This document shows, piece after piece, positions 9,042 to 16,929 of a stretch of DNA of 64,000 nt. The notes under the pieces were generated by a model, which worked only from the letters and a program-made list of their open reading frames with translations, was not told the origin of the DNA and did no database searches. Made by a program: the position numbers and the translations under genes. Position 1 is the stretch's first letter. Every line of letters begins with the position of its first letter. Source of the DNA: Roseburia sp. 1XD42-69 (GTDB taxonomy: Bacteria; Bacillota; Clostridia; Lachnospirales; Lachnospiraceae); the NCBI RefSeq assembly GCF_003612565.1, contig NZ_RAZG01000021.1, forward strand, positions 1 through 64,000. The letters run 5' to 3'.

Positions 9042-9824
9042 ATGAAAAAAGGAATTTTAGTGGTAAGTTTTGGAACCACACACCCGGATACAAGAAGATT
9101 AACGATTGAGGCCATTGAGAGGCGCATAGAGAAAGCGTTTCCTGATTACAGCTTTTACCGGGCCTTTACCAGCGGCATAATTATAAAAAAAATGAAAGAG
9201 CGGGAAGGGATTTCTGTAATGACAGTCCGGCAGGCGTTAAAGGCGATGCACAGTGATGGCATAAGAGATGTGGTTATCCAGCCCACCCATGTGATAAACG
9301 GGGTGGAGAACGATAAGATGAGAGAGGAGGCAATGGAATTAAAGGGCTGGTTTTCTTCCCTTAAAATTGGAGATGCCCTGCTTACAACCGGGGAGGATAA
9401 CCGGGCGGTGATACAGGCTGTGGCGGAGGAATATGGAGATTTAAAGGAAAAAGAAGCGCTGGTTTTTATGGGACACGGTACAACCCATTATGCCAACGCC
9501 ATTTATGCGGCATTAGACTATGAGATGAAAGACATGGGATACAAAAATATGTTTTTAGGTACAGTGGAAGCATACCCAAGCCTTACTTCAATTTTTCGTA
9601 TATTAAAAGAGGGGGAATATACCCGTGTATGCCTTGCCCCCTTTATGATAGTGGCCGGGGACCATGCAAAAAACGATTTGTCCGGTGCGTCAGAGGATTC
9701 CTGGTACACAAGATTTTTGCGGGAGGGTTATGAAGTGCGGTGTGTCTTAAAAGGTCTCGGGGAGATTCCTGGGATTCAGGAACTTTTGGCAGAGCATGCA
9801 AAAAGGGCAAGAGGATACATTTAA
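9042..9824 (+). CDS. cbiK: Sirohydrochlorin cobaltochelatase CbiK
   Basis: A 260-residue class II chelatase that inserts Co2+ into sirohydrochlorin in the oxygen-independent cobalamin pathway, in the cytoplasm. It opens with KGILVVSFGTTHPDTRRLTI, the CbiK N-terminal signature, has VVIQPTHVINGVENDKM with a likely metal-site His, and VFMGHGTTHYAN with the second His region. Length matches the family (about 260). There is no signal peptide, unlike some periplasmic or heme-linked CbiK paralogs. It stands alone: no other cobalamin genes are next to it. RBS GGGAGG lies at 9030-9035. Some family members act in siroheme or heme uptake, so the physiological metal is inferred from the family only. Confidence 0.9.
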   Translation: MKKGILVVSFGTTHPDTRRLTIEAIERRIEKAFPDYSFYRAFTSGIIIKKMKEREGISVMTVRQALKAMHSDGIRDVVIQPTHVINGVENDKMREEAMELKGWFSSLKIGDALLTTGEDNRAVIQAVAEEYGDLKEKEALVFMGHGTTHYANAIYAALDYEMKDMGYKNMFLGTVEAYPSLTSIFRILKEGEYTRVCLAPFMIVAGDHAKNDLSGASEDSWYTRFLREGYEVRCVLKGLGEIPGIQELLAEHAKRARGYI

Positions 9825-9875
9825 TTTTCTATAAAGAGGATGCCAAATTACTTCTTTCCATTTATAATTTAGATA

Positions 9876-9893
9876 TAGTTAAAATAATTTAAA
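9876..9893 (+). promoter_or_regulatory. Possible arabinose-operator-like sequence upstream of GH43
   Basis: TAGTTAAAATAATTTAAA. Its complement shares TAAATTATTTT with the inverted repeat at 42045-42068 upstream of the sugar-binding-protein gene. The match is AT-rich and could be chance. Confidence 0.25.
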
Positions 9894-9918
9894 ATAAATA
9901 GAAAGGTGGAGATGAGAC

Positions 9919-10868
9919 ATGGACAAAACATTAAAGTATAACGAACCCTGGATTCTGCAGCGGGCGGATCCCTATGTTTACCGTCACACAGACGGGTGGT
10001 ATTATTTTACCGCATCCGTCCCGGCCTATGATAAAATCGTACTGCGCAGGGCAAAAAGCCTTTCTGAACTGCCGGATGCAGAGGAAATTACGATTTGGAA
10101 CAAGCATGAGAGCGGTCCTATGAGTGAGCATATCTGGGCCCCGGAGATCCACTATGTCATGGGGAAATGGTATATCTACTATGCAGGGGGGGAAAAGGAT
10201 GATGTGTGGAAAATCCGTCCCTATGTTTTGGAATGTCAGGGACAGGACCCCATAGGGGGTGCATGGGTGGAAAAAGGGAAAATGCAGCGGGCATTAGAGG
10301 ATGAGTTTTCCTTTGAAGCTTTTTCACTGGACGGCACTGTGTTTGAGGATAAGGGAAGGCTTTACTATGTATGGGCAGAAAAAGTGGGAGTGGGCAAACA
10401 GATTTCTAATCTTTACATAGCAGAGTTGGAAAACCCTTATACGTTAAAGACGGTTCAAGTGCTTTTGACTACGCCGGATTACGACTGGGAGAGAGTTGGA
10501 TTCTGGGTGAATGAAGGGCCGGGGATTATCCGTCGGGGAGATAATATTTACCTCACCTTTTCCGCCAGCGAGACAGGTGCGGATTACTGTATCGGCATGC
10601 TCTCGGCAAAGAGCGGGACAGATTTATTAGACCCCCTTTCCTGGAAAAAAGACCGCTATCCCGTGTTAAGGACAGATGTGTCGAAAGGAGTCTACGGGCC
10701 GGGGCACAATTCCTTTACCGTGGATGAGGATGGTAATGACATTATGGTGTACCATGCCAGGTTGGAGGCTAAAATAGAGGGGAACCCTCTCTACAATCCA
10801 AACCGCCATGCCCATTTGTGAAAGTGCGGTGGGACGAGAATGACAGGCCGGTATTTTCTTATGATTAA
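9919..10868 (+). CDS. GH43 family alpha-L-arabinofuranosidase-type glycosidase, C-terminal frameshift
   Basis: A five-bladed beta-propeller glycosidase. The catalytic base region is RADPYVYRHTDGWYYFTAS, with SEHIWAPEIHYVMGKWYIYYA following and GPGHNSF near the end. No signal peptide, so it should act in the cytoplasm, removing arabinose (or xylose) from imported oligosaccharides. The written frame stops at 10819-10821 just after NPNRHAH, but the expected last strand VKVRWDENDRPVFSYD follows in another frame (10818-10868). A one-base deletion near 10815-10820 explains this. Loss of this strand would shorten the protein by 16 residues, which may or may not abolish activity. GH43 acts on varied pentosides, so the substrate is inferred from the neighbouring arabinan-type enzymes. 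Confidence 0.8.
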
Positions 10869-10892
10869 AGCTGCCGGGTGAACGGAACCATC

Positions 10893-11040
10893 ATGATACA
10901 TATCGCCATATGTGATGACGAGAAAGATTTTGTGGAACATTTAAAGGGACTTCTTTTAAGGTATTCTAGGGGACGGGGGAAGAAGCTGTCTGATGTAGAG
11001 TTCCGGCAGCTTGTACATATCCTTGAAAATCGAAATTCTT
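10893..11040 (+). pseudogene. N-terminal fragment of a LytTR-type response regulator
   Basis: About 30 residues, MIHIAICDDEKDFVEHLKGL and on to RYSRG, match the start of AgrA/LytR-type receiver domains. After that the frame loses the family pattern: no phosphoacceptor Asp region and no LytTR domain follow. It is the first of several remnants in the scar between GH43 and GH27. The right edge is only approximate. Confidence 0.6.
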
Positions 11041-11076
11041 CAAAAGCTATGTCAGCCAGAGAAAGAAACAGAAATA

Positions 11077-11122
11077 AGAAAACCGCTGTTGCATGGTATA
11101 TGTTTCCATGTAGCAGCGGTTT
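11077..11122 (-). terminator. Rho-independent terminator of the 31-residue gene
   Basis: Inverted repeat AAACCGCTG...CAGCGGTTT with a 17-base stem carrying two mismatches. On the minus strand it is followed by a T-rich stretch (TTTTCTTATTT), downstream of the small gene at 11169-11264. Confidence 0.7.
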
Positions 11123-11168
11123 TATGCTGGTGCTATTTAGTTGGGAGTGTGGATCGATAAACTGGAAT

Positions 11169-11264
11169 TTATTTCTCTTTTTTGCTCATAAGAGAACAAC
11201 TGATAGCTACAAATAAACCAATTAAAATCCACGGAAATGCTGCTCCGAAAAAATCACTAACCAT
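11169..11264 (-). CDS. 31-residue membrane peptide
   Basis: A tiny gene, too short for usual gene callers. It encodes MVSDFFGAAFPWILIGL, a hydrophobic helix, then a positively charged end MSKKEK, so a single membrane helix with the C-terminus probably inside. Support comes from a near-perfect ribosome binding site (AAGGAGG, complement of 11272-11278) eight bases before the ATG, and a strong terminator just after the stop. Tiny membrane proteins of this FFGAAFPWI type are, as far as I recall, frequent in Lachnospiraceae, often near sugar or transporter genes. The function is unknown. It is the only gene with complete expression signals inside a region of remnants. Confidence 0.6.
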   Translation of the reverse strand: MVSDFFGAAFPWILIGLFVAISCSLMSKKEK

Positions 11265-11315
11265 ACTTCATTCCTCCTTCAAAATTTCGATTTAAACTTA
11301 TCACCACATAACCCG

Positions 11316-11502
11316 TTATAATTTCTTTACAATTTCGATTGCAGAGATAATTAAATCATATCGGATATTGTTTTGCGTATTCCAATTTCGGGAATCCCAC
11401 TCCTCACCGCTTACATCATCACCAGCATATAATAACTGGGCAAGCGGAATATTGTAATACTGGGACACCGCAAAAAAGGCTGCCGCTTCCATTTCGACTT
11501 GT
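11316..11502 (-). pseudogene. C-terminal fragment of a nucleoside phosphorylase
   Basis: About 60 residues on the minus strand, beginning VEMEAAAFFAVSQYYNI, with LLYAGDDVSGEEWDSRNWN and ending IVKKL. This is the C-terminal part of a PNP/UDP-phosphorylase family protein: the EMEAAA segment normally carries the nucleoside-binding Glu-Met-Glu. An in-frame stop directly upstream of the fragment and unrelated sequence beyond 11502 show that the N-terminal three quarters are missing. Confidence 0.7.
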
Positions 11503-11547
11503 CAATGGCTCCATTATACCGCAATCGCTTTCCAAAGGGAATAGACT

Positions 11548-11700
11548 TTACAAAAAATCCATTCCCTTGCTGTCGTTCAGTAAATCAAAAAGTTCTTTGC
11601 CCATGTTGGCTATCATATTTGTGGTCAGGCCAGCGGCAAGCCTTAAATCCTCTTTCCTCATGTTGCACTCTATCATTTCTTGACGGTATCGCCGGTTCCG
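11548..11700 (-). pseudogene. Fragment of an XRE/Cro-type helix-turn-helix regulator
   Basis: On the minus strand the frame reads MIECNMRKEDLRLAAGLT then TNMIANMGK, matching the helix-turn-helix of small YozG/Cro-like regulators, then continues into an unrelated ELFDLLNDSKGMDFL tail. It lacks the later helices of the family and is one of the scar remnants. Edges are approximate. Confidence 0.45.
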
Positions 11701-11795
11701 TCTGGATTGTGCTTTTCCTTTCCTCTTTTGATTACCTCTAATTAGCCATGACCTGGTTAATTCCTAAGGGAAAATAAAGAAGCGGGGTATGTAAT

Positions 11796-12125
11796 ATGGA
11801 AATTTTAAGAGCGGAGCATTTGACAAAACAGTATGGCAGAAAGCCGAATATTGTAATGCCCATTATGCTGGACGGGAAGAAGCCGGAGGAGGGATTTTTG
11901 GAGGAAATCGTAAGGATGCTGGGGCTAAAGGACAAATCAGAGGGGGAGCCCGGAATTAAGAAAGAAGGGAAAAGACAGGCAGGGGGATATTCTACATTTC
12001 ATTTTACTCTGCTTCCCTTAGAAATCTGTACCCCGGTATTGATTTTTGAGGCGGTACTCATCTCCTGGCGTTGTTTTGGGAATTTAGAGAAGCAGAGTAT
12101 TGTGGAACGGCTTAGGGAAGCGTGA
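11796..12125 (+). pseudogene. Collapsed ABC transporter remnant (ATPase start fused to permease end)
   Basis: The frame starts as an ABC ATPase (MEILRAEHLTKQYG) but has no Walker A, signature or Walker B. It jumps to a middle segment (NIVMPIMLDGKKPEE) and then to the typical C-terminus of a BceB/FtsX permease (TPVLIFEAVLISW, then NLEKQSIVERLREA). Large internal deletions must have joined the two genes of a former antibiotic-peptide ABC transporter. It still has a start codon but cannot encode a working transporter. Its 3' end overlaps the GH27 gene on the other strand by 14 bases. Confidence 0.75.
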
Positions 12126-13416
12126 AACAACCAAACACTTTACAGCCGTGGGCGTTTATGGAGCAGGCCAATTTTCCGTTTTGGAATGCGGCCTGCTCCC
12201 CTGTCCAAAGCTCTGTCAGAGAACTATTTTCAAATTCTTCCCCTGCTGTATTAAGGTCACAGGAAATCATATCCTCCTGGTCTTTTAAATTAAAAAGGGC
12301 AAGGTACCTGGAATTCGTCTTTTCATGAAAGGCAGTCCAGATAACACAATCTTCCTCCGATTTTAACAGGTGGGGACGGCAGGCTGGGGTCAGCATATCT
12401 AAAACTTTTCCGTTGGTGAGAAGGGAAAGGGTCCAGTCGTCCAGCAGGGTCATTTCAGCCCCCAGCATTAAGGGGGAGCCGAAGAGGCACCACAGTGTCA
12501 TCATCGTGCGCTGTTCCTCCCTGGTAAAATTGGTTTCCCGGTCATCCTTAAAACCGTGGCCGATATGTCCCAAAGGCAGCATGTCGCAGTCCGGGTAGCA
12601 GCCGGGCTTTACATGGTCCTGCCACAGTTCGCAGCGATGGAACATGTCTTTTAACAAGTCCCAGTTATCCCAGAAATCATCGGTAATCCGCCACATATTT
12701 GCGTAAGTCTCATAGTGCCATGCCTCCTCGATAAGAGCCGGGCCGGGGGAGAGGGAGAGTACAATGGACCGTCCTGTTTTCTCTATGGCTTTGTGGAGCA
12801 TTTCTATTTCGTGCCTGGCGGAATAAGGATTGTGGGGGTACATATTTGTGTTGCAGATATCGTCACATTTGATAAAATCTACTCCCCAGGAGGCGTAAAG
12901 TGCCAGCAGGGAATCATAGTAAAGCTGCCCCTGGGGTGTGTTTTTTACGCCGTACATATCCGGGTTCCAGCGGCTGATGGAATAGGGGTCAGCGATTTCG
13001 TCTGCGGTTAAGGCAGTGCCTTTTACTTTCCCGTGGCTGTGGGCCGCAGCCCTTGGGATGCCCCGCATCATGTGGATGCCGAATTTCAGCCCCAGGCTGT
13101 GGATATAATCGGCAAGAGGTTTAAAACCTGCGCCGTTTTTGGAGGAGGGGAACCGATTTTCATCCGGCAGAAGCCTGGAATACTCATCCATGTGGAGTTC
13201 TGAAAAAGGAATATACTGGTATTCCTCCCGGCGGCTTCCTGCACCTTTGGCGTACCACTGGATATCCACCACAATATATTCCCAGCCGTATTCCTTTAAG
13301 TGGGCGGCCATGTAATCCGCATTGGCACGAACCTGTGCTTCATTTACGGTGGTGTCGTAGTAGTCGAAACTGTTCCATCCCATAGGAGGGACGGGGGCGA
13401 ATTTGTTTTTATTCAT
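12112..13416 (-). CDS. GH27 family glycosidase (alpha-galactosidase or beta-L-arabinopyranosidase)
   Basis: A 434-residue TIM-barrel enzyme. It starts with PPMGWNSFDYYD, has YIVVDIQWY and GIHMMRGIPR, and the nucleophile strand GVDFIKCDDIC, where the first Asp of the pair is expected to attack; the acid/base Asp lies in WRITDDFWDNW. No signal peptide, so cytoplasmic. GH27 members cleave alpha-galactosides, and some act on beta-L-arabinopyranosides; the adjacent GH127 makes the latter plausible but does not prove it. ATG 13416 is preferred over ATG 13425 because the latter lies right against the AAAGG ribosome binding site. It diverges from the GH127 gene across a 200-base promoter region. Confidence 0.85.
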   Translation of the reverse strand: MNKNKFAPVPPMGWNSFDYYDTTVNEAQVRANADYMAAHLKEYGWEYIVVDIQWYAKGAGSRREEYQYIPFSELHMDEYSRLLPDENRFPSSKNGAGFKPLADYIHSLGLKFGIHMMRGIPRAAAHSHGKVKGTALTADEIADPYSISRWNPDMYGVKNTPQGQLYYDSLLALYASWGVDFIKCDDICNTNMYPHNPYSARHEIEMLHKAIEKTGRSIVLSLSPGPALIEEAWHYETYANMWRITDDFWDNWDLLKDMFHRCELWQDHVKPGCYPDCDMLPLGHIGHGFKDDRETNFTREEQRTMMTLWCLFGSPLMLGAEMTLLDDWTLSLLTNGKVLDMLTPACRPHLLKSEEDCVIWTAFHEKTNSRYLALFNLKDQEDMISCDLNTAGEEFENSSLTELWTGEQAAFQNGKLACSINAHGCKVFGCFTLP

Positions 13417-13524
13417 GGGAATCATCCTTTCTGTTTTTTATAAAGGGAAATGCTGATTCAAGCGTTTCCTAAGATTATTATAACAGGATATCTAGTGAAA
13501 ATCAGTAACAGAATGGAAATTCTA

Positions 13525-13553
13525 TTGACTTACACATAATAGGAATTTACAAT
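13525..13553 (+). promoter_or_regulatory. Sigma-A promoter of the GH127 gene
   Basis: TTGACT (13525-13530), 17-base spacer, TACAAT (13548-13553), 67 bases before the start codon. Confidence 0.55.
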
Positions 13554-13620
13554 ATGAGTATAATGAATCAGCCTAAAATAGGCGGTACTTTTCATTAAAT
13601 AAAAATGGGGGATTTTACAA

Positions 13621-15561
13621 ATGGAGAAGAAAAAATTACAGACAATCAGCCTAAATAAAATCGGGGTAGATGACAGTTTTTGGGGTAAATATATTTCCCT
13701 GGTGACAAAAGAAATTATCCCTTATCAGTGGAGCGCACTGAATGATGAGGTGAAAGATGCGGAGAAAAGCCACTGCATTACCAATTTTAAAGTGGCGGCA
13801 GGCCTGGAAGAAGGGACGTTTGAAGGTTTTGTGTTTCAGGATACGGATTTGGCAAAATGGCTGGAGGCGGTGGCCTATTCCCTTTCCTATGAGAAAAATG
13901 AAGAGTTGGAAAAGCTGGCGGATGAAGCTATCCAATTAATCGGAAAAGCCCAGGAGGAGAACGGGTATCTGGATACTTATTTTACGATTTTAGAGCCTGG
14001 GAAGCAGTTTTGCAATCTAAAAGAAGGACATGAACTCTACACCGCAGGGCATATGATAGAGGCGGCAGTGGCCTATTACAAAGTGACAGGAAAAGATGAG
14101 TTTTTAAACATCATGAAAAGAACCGCGGATTTAATCTGTGAGGTATTCCACAGGGAAAAATACGAAAATGCAGTGCCGGGGCATGAAGAGATTGAATTGG
14201 CCTTAGTAAAGCTTTACGAGGTTACAGGGGAAGAGAAATATCTTTCCATGGCAAAGGACTTTGTGGAGCGCAGAGGCACAAAGCCCAATTATTTAGAGGA
14301 GGAGAGCGGCAAAGACTGGTATGTGGACGTATGGCATGATGCAAATCCCTACCATCCCCCTTACGGCCAGGCCCATCTCCCGGTTCGGCAGCAGAAAACA
14401 GCGGAGGGACATGCTGTCCGGGCGGTATATCTCTACTGCGCCATGGCGGATTTGGCATTTTTTTCCCAGGACAAAAGCCTATTTGACGCCTGTGAGACTC
14501 TCTATAAAAATATAGTGGAAAAGCGGATGTATATCACTGGAGGAATCGGAAGTTCCGGGATTTTAGAGCGCTTTACCACGGACTATGATCTGCCAAACGC
14601 CAGCAATTATGCGGAGAGCTGCGCTTCCATCGGCCTGGCCCTGTTCTGCCGGAGAATGGCTCAGATTACCGGGGATGCCAAATATATTGAAACTATGGAG
14701 ACTGCCCTTATGAATACGGTCCTGGCGGGAATTGCCATGGACGGAAAAAGCTTTTTCTATGTGAACCCACTGGAAGTGTGGCCAAATGCCTGTATGGAAA
14801 AAACTTCCATGGAGCATGTGAAACCTGTGCGGCAGAAGTGGTTTGGCTGTGCCTGCTGTCCTCCCAACATTGCAAGGACGCTGGCGTCCCTTGGGGAGTA
14901 TATCTGTTTTACCGGGGAAGATTCCCTGTGGATAAACCTTCTGGCCGGGGCAGAAATTTCCACCGAGTTAAAAGGGAAAAAAGTGAATATAAAAATGGAT
15001 AGCTCCATGCCCTGGGAGGGAAAAATCCGTTTACAGATTTCTGCAAAAGAAACGGCGGAGGGAAGCCTTTATATCCGGGTGCCGGAATATGCGAGGAATC
15101 CCATATTTACCCTGGATGGAAAAAAAGCGGTTCCAGGGATAGAAAAGGGATATGCGCATTTTAAAGAAGACTGGAAAAATCAGGTGATTACTTTGGAATT
15201 TTCCATGGAGGCCCATTTTGCCTATGCGAATCCCAATGTGCGGGCAGATGTGGGAAAAGCGGCAGTGGTGAAAGGGCCTTTGGTATATTGTCTGGAGGAA
15301 GCGGATAACGGAGAAAATCTTTCCGGGATTTTTGTGGATGTAAAAGAGGGGCTTAAGGAAAATTTCCGGGAAGATTTGCTGGGAGGTGCGATGGAAATTA
15401 CCGCCCGGGGAAAACGTGTGGTGAAAAAGGACTGGGAGAAAGAGAGCCTTTACCGTCTGGCTCCTGTGGAGTTAGAAGAGACACGTATGAAATTTGTGCC
15501 TTACTGCCATTGGGGAAACCGGAAAACTGGGGAAATGGCAGTGTGGGTAAAATATTGGTAA
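13621..15561 (+). CDS. GH127 beta-L-arabinofuranosidase (HypBA1-like)
   Basis: A 646-residue retaining enzyme of the family that releases L-arabinose from beta-1,2-linked arabino-oligosaccharides such as those on hydroxyproline-rich plant glycoproteins. The (alpha/alpha)6 barrel start (VDDSFWGKYISLVTKEIIPY) is clear, and the catalytic set of the family is visible: ESC in NYAESCASIGLALF (general acid Glu plus zinc-binding Cys) and the Cys pair in WFGCACCPPNIART that holds the nucleophile. No signal peptide, so it works in the cytoplasm on imported sugars. Length is the usual one. ATG 13621 follows the weak AG-rich stretch at 13608-13612. It is transcribed away from the GH27 gene. Confidence 0.92.
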   Translation: MEKKKLQTISLNKIGVDDSFWGKYISLVTKEIIPYQWSALNDEVKDAEKSHCITNFKVAAGLEEGTFEGFVFQDTDLAKWLEAVAYSLSYEKNEELEKLADEAIQLIGKAQEENGYLDTYFTILEPGKQFCNLKEGHELYTAGHMIEAAVAYYKVTGKDEFLNIMKRTADLICEVFHREKYENAVPGHEEIELALVKLYEVTGEEKYLSMAKDFVERRGTKPNYLEEESGKDWYVDVWHDANPYHPPYGQAHLPVRQQKTAEGHAVRAVYLYCAMADLAFFSQDKSLFDACETLYKNIVEKRMYITGGIGSSGILERFTTDYDLPNASNYAESCASIGLALFCRRMAQITGDAKYIETMETALMNTVLAGIAMDGKSFFYVNPLEVWPNACMEKTSMEHVKPVRQKWFGCACCPPNIARTLASLGEYICFTGEDSLWINLLAGAEISTELKGKKVNIKMDSSMPWEGKIRLQISAKETAEGSLYIRVPEYARNPIFTLDGKKAVPGIEKGYAHFKEDWKNQVITLEFSMEAHFAYANPNVRADVGKAAVVKGPLVYCLEEADNGENLSGIFVDVKEGLKENFREDLLGGAMEITARGKRVVKKDWEKESLYRLAPVELEETRMKFVPYCHWGNRKTGEMAVWVKYW

Positions 15562-15578
15562 AATATTTAATTTAGGTC

Positions 15579-15607
15579 TTGCATTTTTCTGGAAACTGTT
15601 GTATACT
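15579..15607 (+). promoter_or_regulatory. Sigma-A promoter of the YjfB-like gene
   Basis: TTGCAT (15579-15584), 17-base spacer, TATACT (15602-15607), about 70 bases upstream of the start codon. Confidence 0.6.
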
Positions 15608-15679
15608 ACATTTAACAAAACAAATCACATAGATGAAACTATTAACCAGGTTTCTTAAGTGACGGAGGAGGTGCTTCCA

Positions 15680-15871
15680 TTGGACATAGCAGGTTTATCC
15701 ACAGCGTTAGCTCAGACAAAAACACAGAATGATGTAGGAGTGTTAATGCTCAGCAAGAGTTTGGATTTAACAGAGACATTAGGAGAAGGCATGGTAGAGA
15801 TACTGGATGCATCCGCAATGGAAAGTTCCGTTACACCTTACCTTGGGAGCAACATAGATTATCGGGTTTAA
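15680..15871 (+). CDS. YjfB family protein
   Basis: A 63-residue protein, MDIAGLSTALAQTKTQNDVG then LMLSKSLDLTETLGEGM and a final TPYLGSNIDYRV, matching the YjfB (putative motility protein) family. Members are found mostly in flagellated Firmicutes and have no known biochemical role. The start is taken as TTG 15680, six to seven bases after GGAGGAGG (15664-15671); a GTG at 15659 lies upstream of that site and would add seven unrelated residues. It has its own promoter and terminator. No flagellar genes are near. Confidence 0.8.
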   Translation: MDIAGLSTALAQTKTQNDVGVLMLSKSLDLTETLGEGMVEILDASAMESSVTPYLGSNIDYRV

Positions 15872-15894
15872 CGAAAGTGAAAATGAGCTGATGT

Positions 15895-15933
15895 CAGCAG
15901 AGCGAATCAGAAAAAGATACGCTCTGCTGTTTT
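15895..15933 (+). terminator. Rho-independent terminator after the YjfB-like gene
   Basis: CAGCAGAGCG (15895-15904) pairs with CGCTCTGCTG (15920-15929), followed by TTTT. Confidence 0.85.
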
Positions 15934-16002
15934 GTGTGCAGAGGTAAAATAGAAGCTCTGGTACAGGTTTCTGTGAGGTTATTTTAGATGGAGGGAAAAG
16001 TT

Positions 16003-16929
16003 ATGGTTTGCAACAATATCCTGGAAGCTATGGGGCAAACGCCTATGATTCGGTTAAACCATATGGTGACAGAGGATATGGCACAGGTACTGGTGAAGTT
16101 TGAGGGTTTAAATGTGGGAGGATCCATAAAGACCAGGACGGCTTACAATATGATAGAAAATGCCGAAAAACAGGGGAAAATCACAAAGGATACCATTATC
16201 GTGGAACCCACCAGCGGAAACCAGGGTATTGGCCTGGCTCTTGTGGGGGCCGTAAAGGGATATCCCGTGAAAATCATTATGCCGGATTCCGTCAGCGAAG
16301 AACGGAGAAAGTTAATCGGTCATTACGGGGCGGAAGTGATTTTAATCCATGATTCCGGGAACATTGGAAAGTGCATCGAAGAGTGTTTAAATACGGCTCT
16401 TGCCATGGCGAAAGAAGATAAAAACGTATTTGTCCCACAGCAGTTTGAGAATCCTGCAAATCCCCAGATTCACAGGATTCAGACCGGCCAGGAGATATTA
16501 GGGCAGGTGGACGGGGAAATCCACGGATTTTGCTCCGGCATCGGAACCGGAGGGACGATTACAGGGATTGGGGAAGTTTTAAAAGAAAAAAACCCAGATA
16601 TAGAAATCTGGGCGGTGGAGCCGGAGGATGCGGCAATTCTCTCCGGAGGCTCCATTGGAACCCATGTGCAGATGGGAATCGGGGACGGTGTAATACCGGA
16701 AATATTAAACCAGCAGATTTATCAGGAAATCTGTATTATTTCAGACGTGGAAGCCTTGCAGACGGCAAAGGATTTAGCTTCCAAAGAGGGGATTATGTGC
16801 GGTATTTCCAGCGGGACAAATGTAGCGGCAGCCCTTCGCCTTGCAAAAAAACTGGGAAGAGGGAAACGGGTGGTTACCGTTTTGCCTGATACAGCGGAGC
16901 GGTATTTTTCCACCCCCCTATTTGACTGA
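16003..16929 (+). CDS. cysK: Cysteine synthase (O-acetylserine sulfhydrylase)
   Basis: A PLP-dependent beta-family enzyme of 308 residues that makes L-cysteine from O-acetylserine and sulfide. The PLP lysine is in NVGGSIKTRTAYN, the substrate loop in PTSGNQGIG, the phosphate-binding loop in GIGTGGTITGIG, and the C-terminal Ser in CGISSGTNVAAA. The SIKTR form, rather than the common SVKDR, is usual for clostridial homologs. Start ATG 16003 is chosen because GGAGGG (15990-15995) sits eight bases before it; the ATG at 15988 overlaps this site. Its 3' end overlaps the convergent DUF4422 gene by 12 bases. It could supply the cysteine needed as sulfur source for the thiazole operon 4 kb away, but this link is only positional. 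Confidence 0.9.
   Translation: MVCNNILEAMGQTPMIRLNHMVTEDMAQVLVKFEGLNVGGSIKTRTAYNMIENAEKQGKITKDTIIVEPTSGNQGIGLALVGAVKGYPVKIIMPDSVSEERRKLIGHYGAEVILIHDSGNIGKCIEECLNTALAMAKEDKNVFVPQQFENPANPQIHRIQTGQEILGQVDGEIHGFCSGIGTGGTITGIGEVLKEKNPDIEIWAVEPEDAAILSGGSIGTHVQMGIGDGVIPEILNQQIYQEICIISDVEALQTAKDLASKEGIMCGISSGTNVAAALRLAKKLGRGKRVVTVLPDTAERYFSTPLFD

Noticed and set aside
15659-15680. Start of the YjfB-like gene at GTG 15659
   Set aside because: The strong RBS lies after it, and family members begin at the MDIAGL segment, which is TTG 15680.
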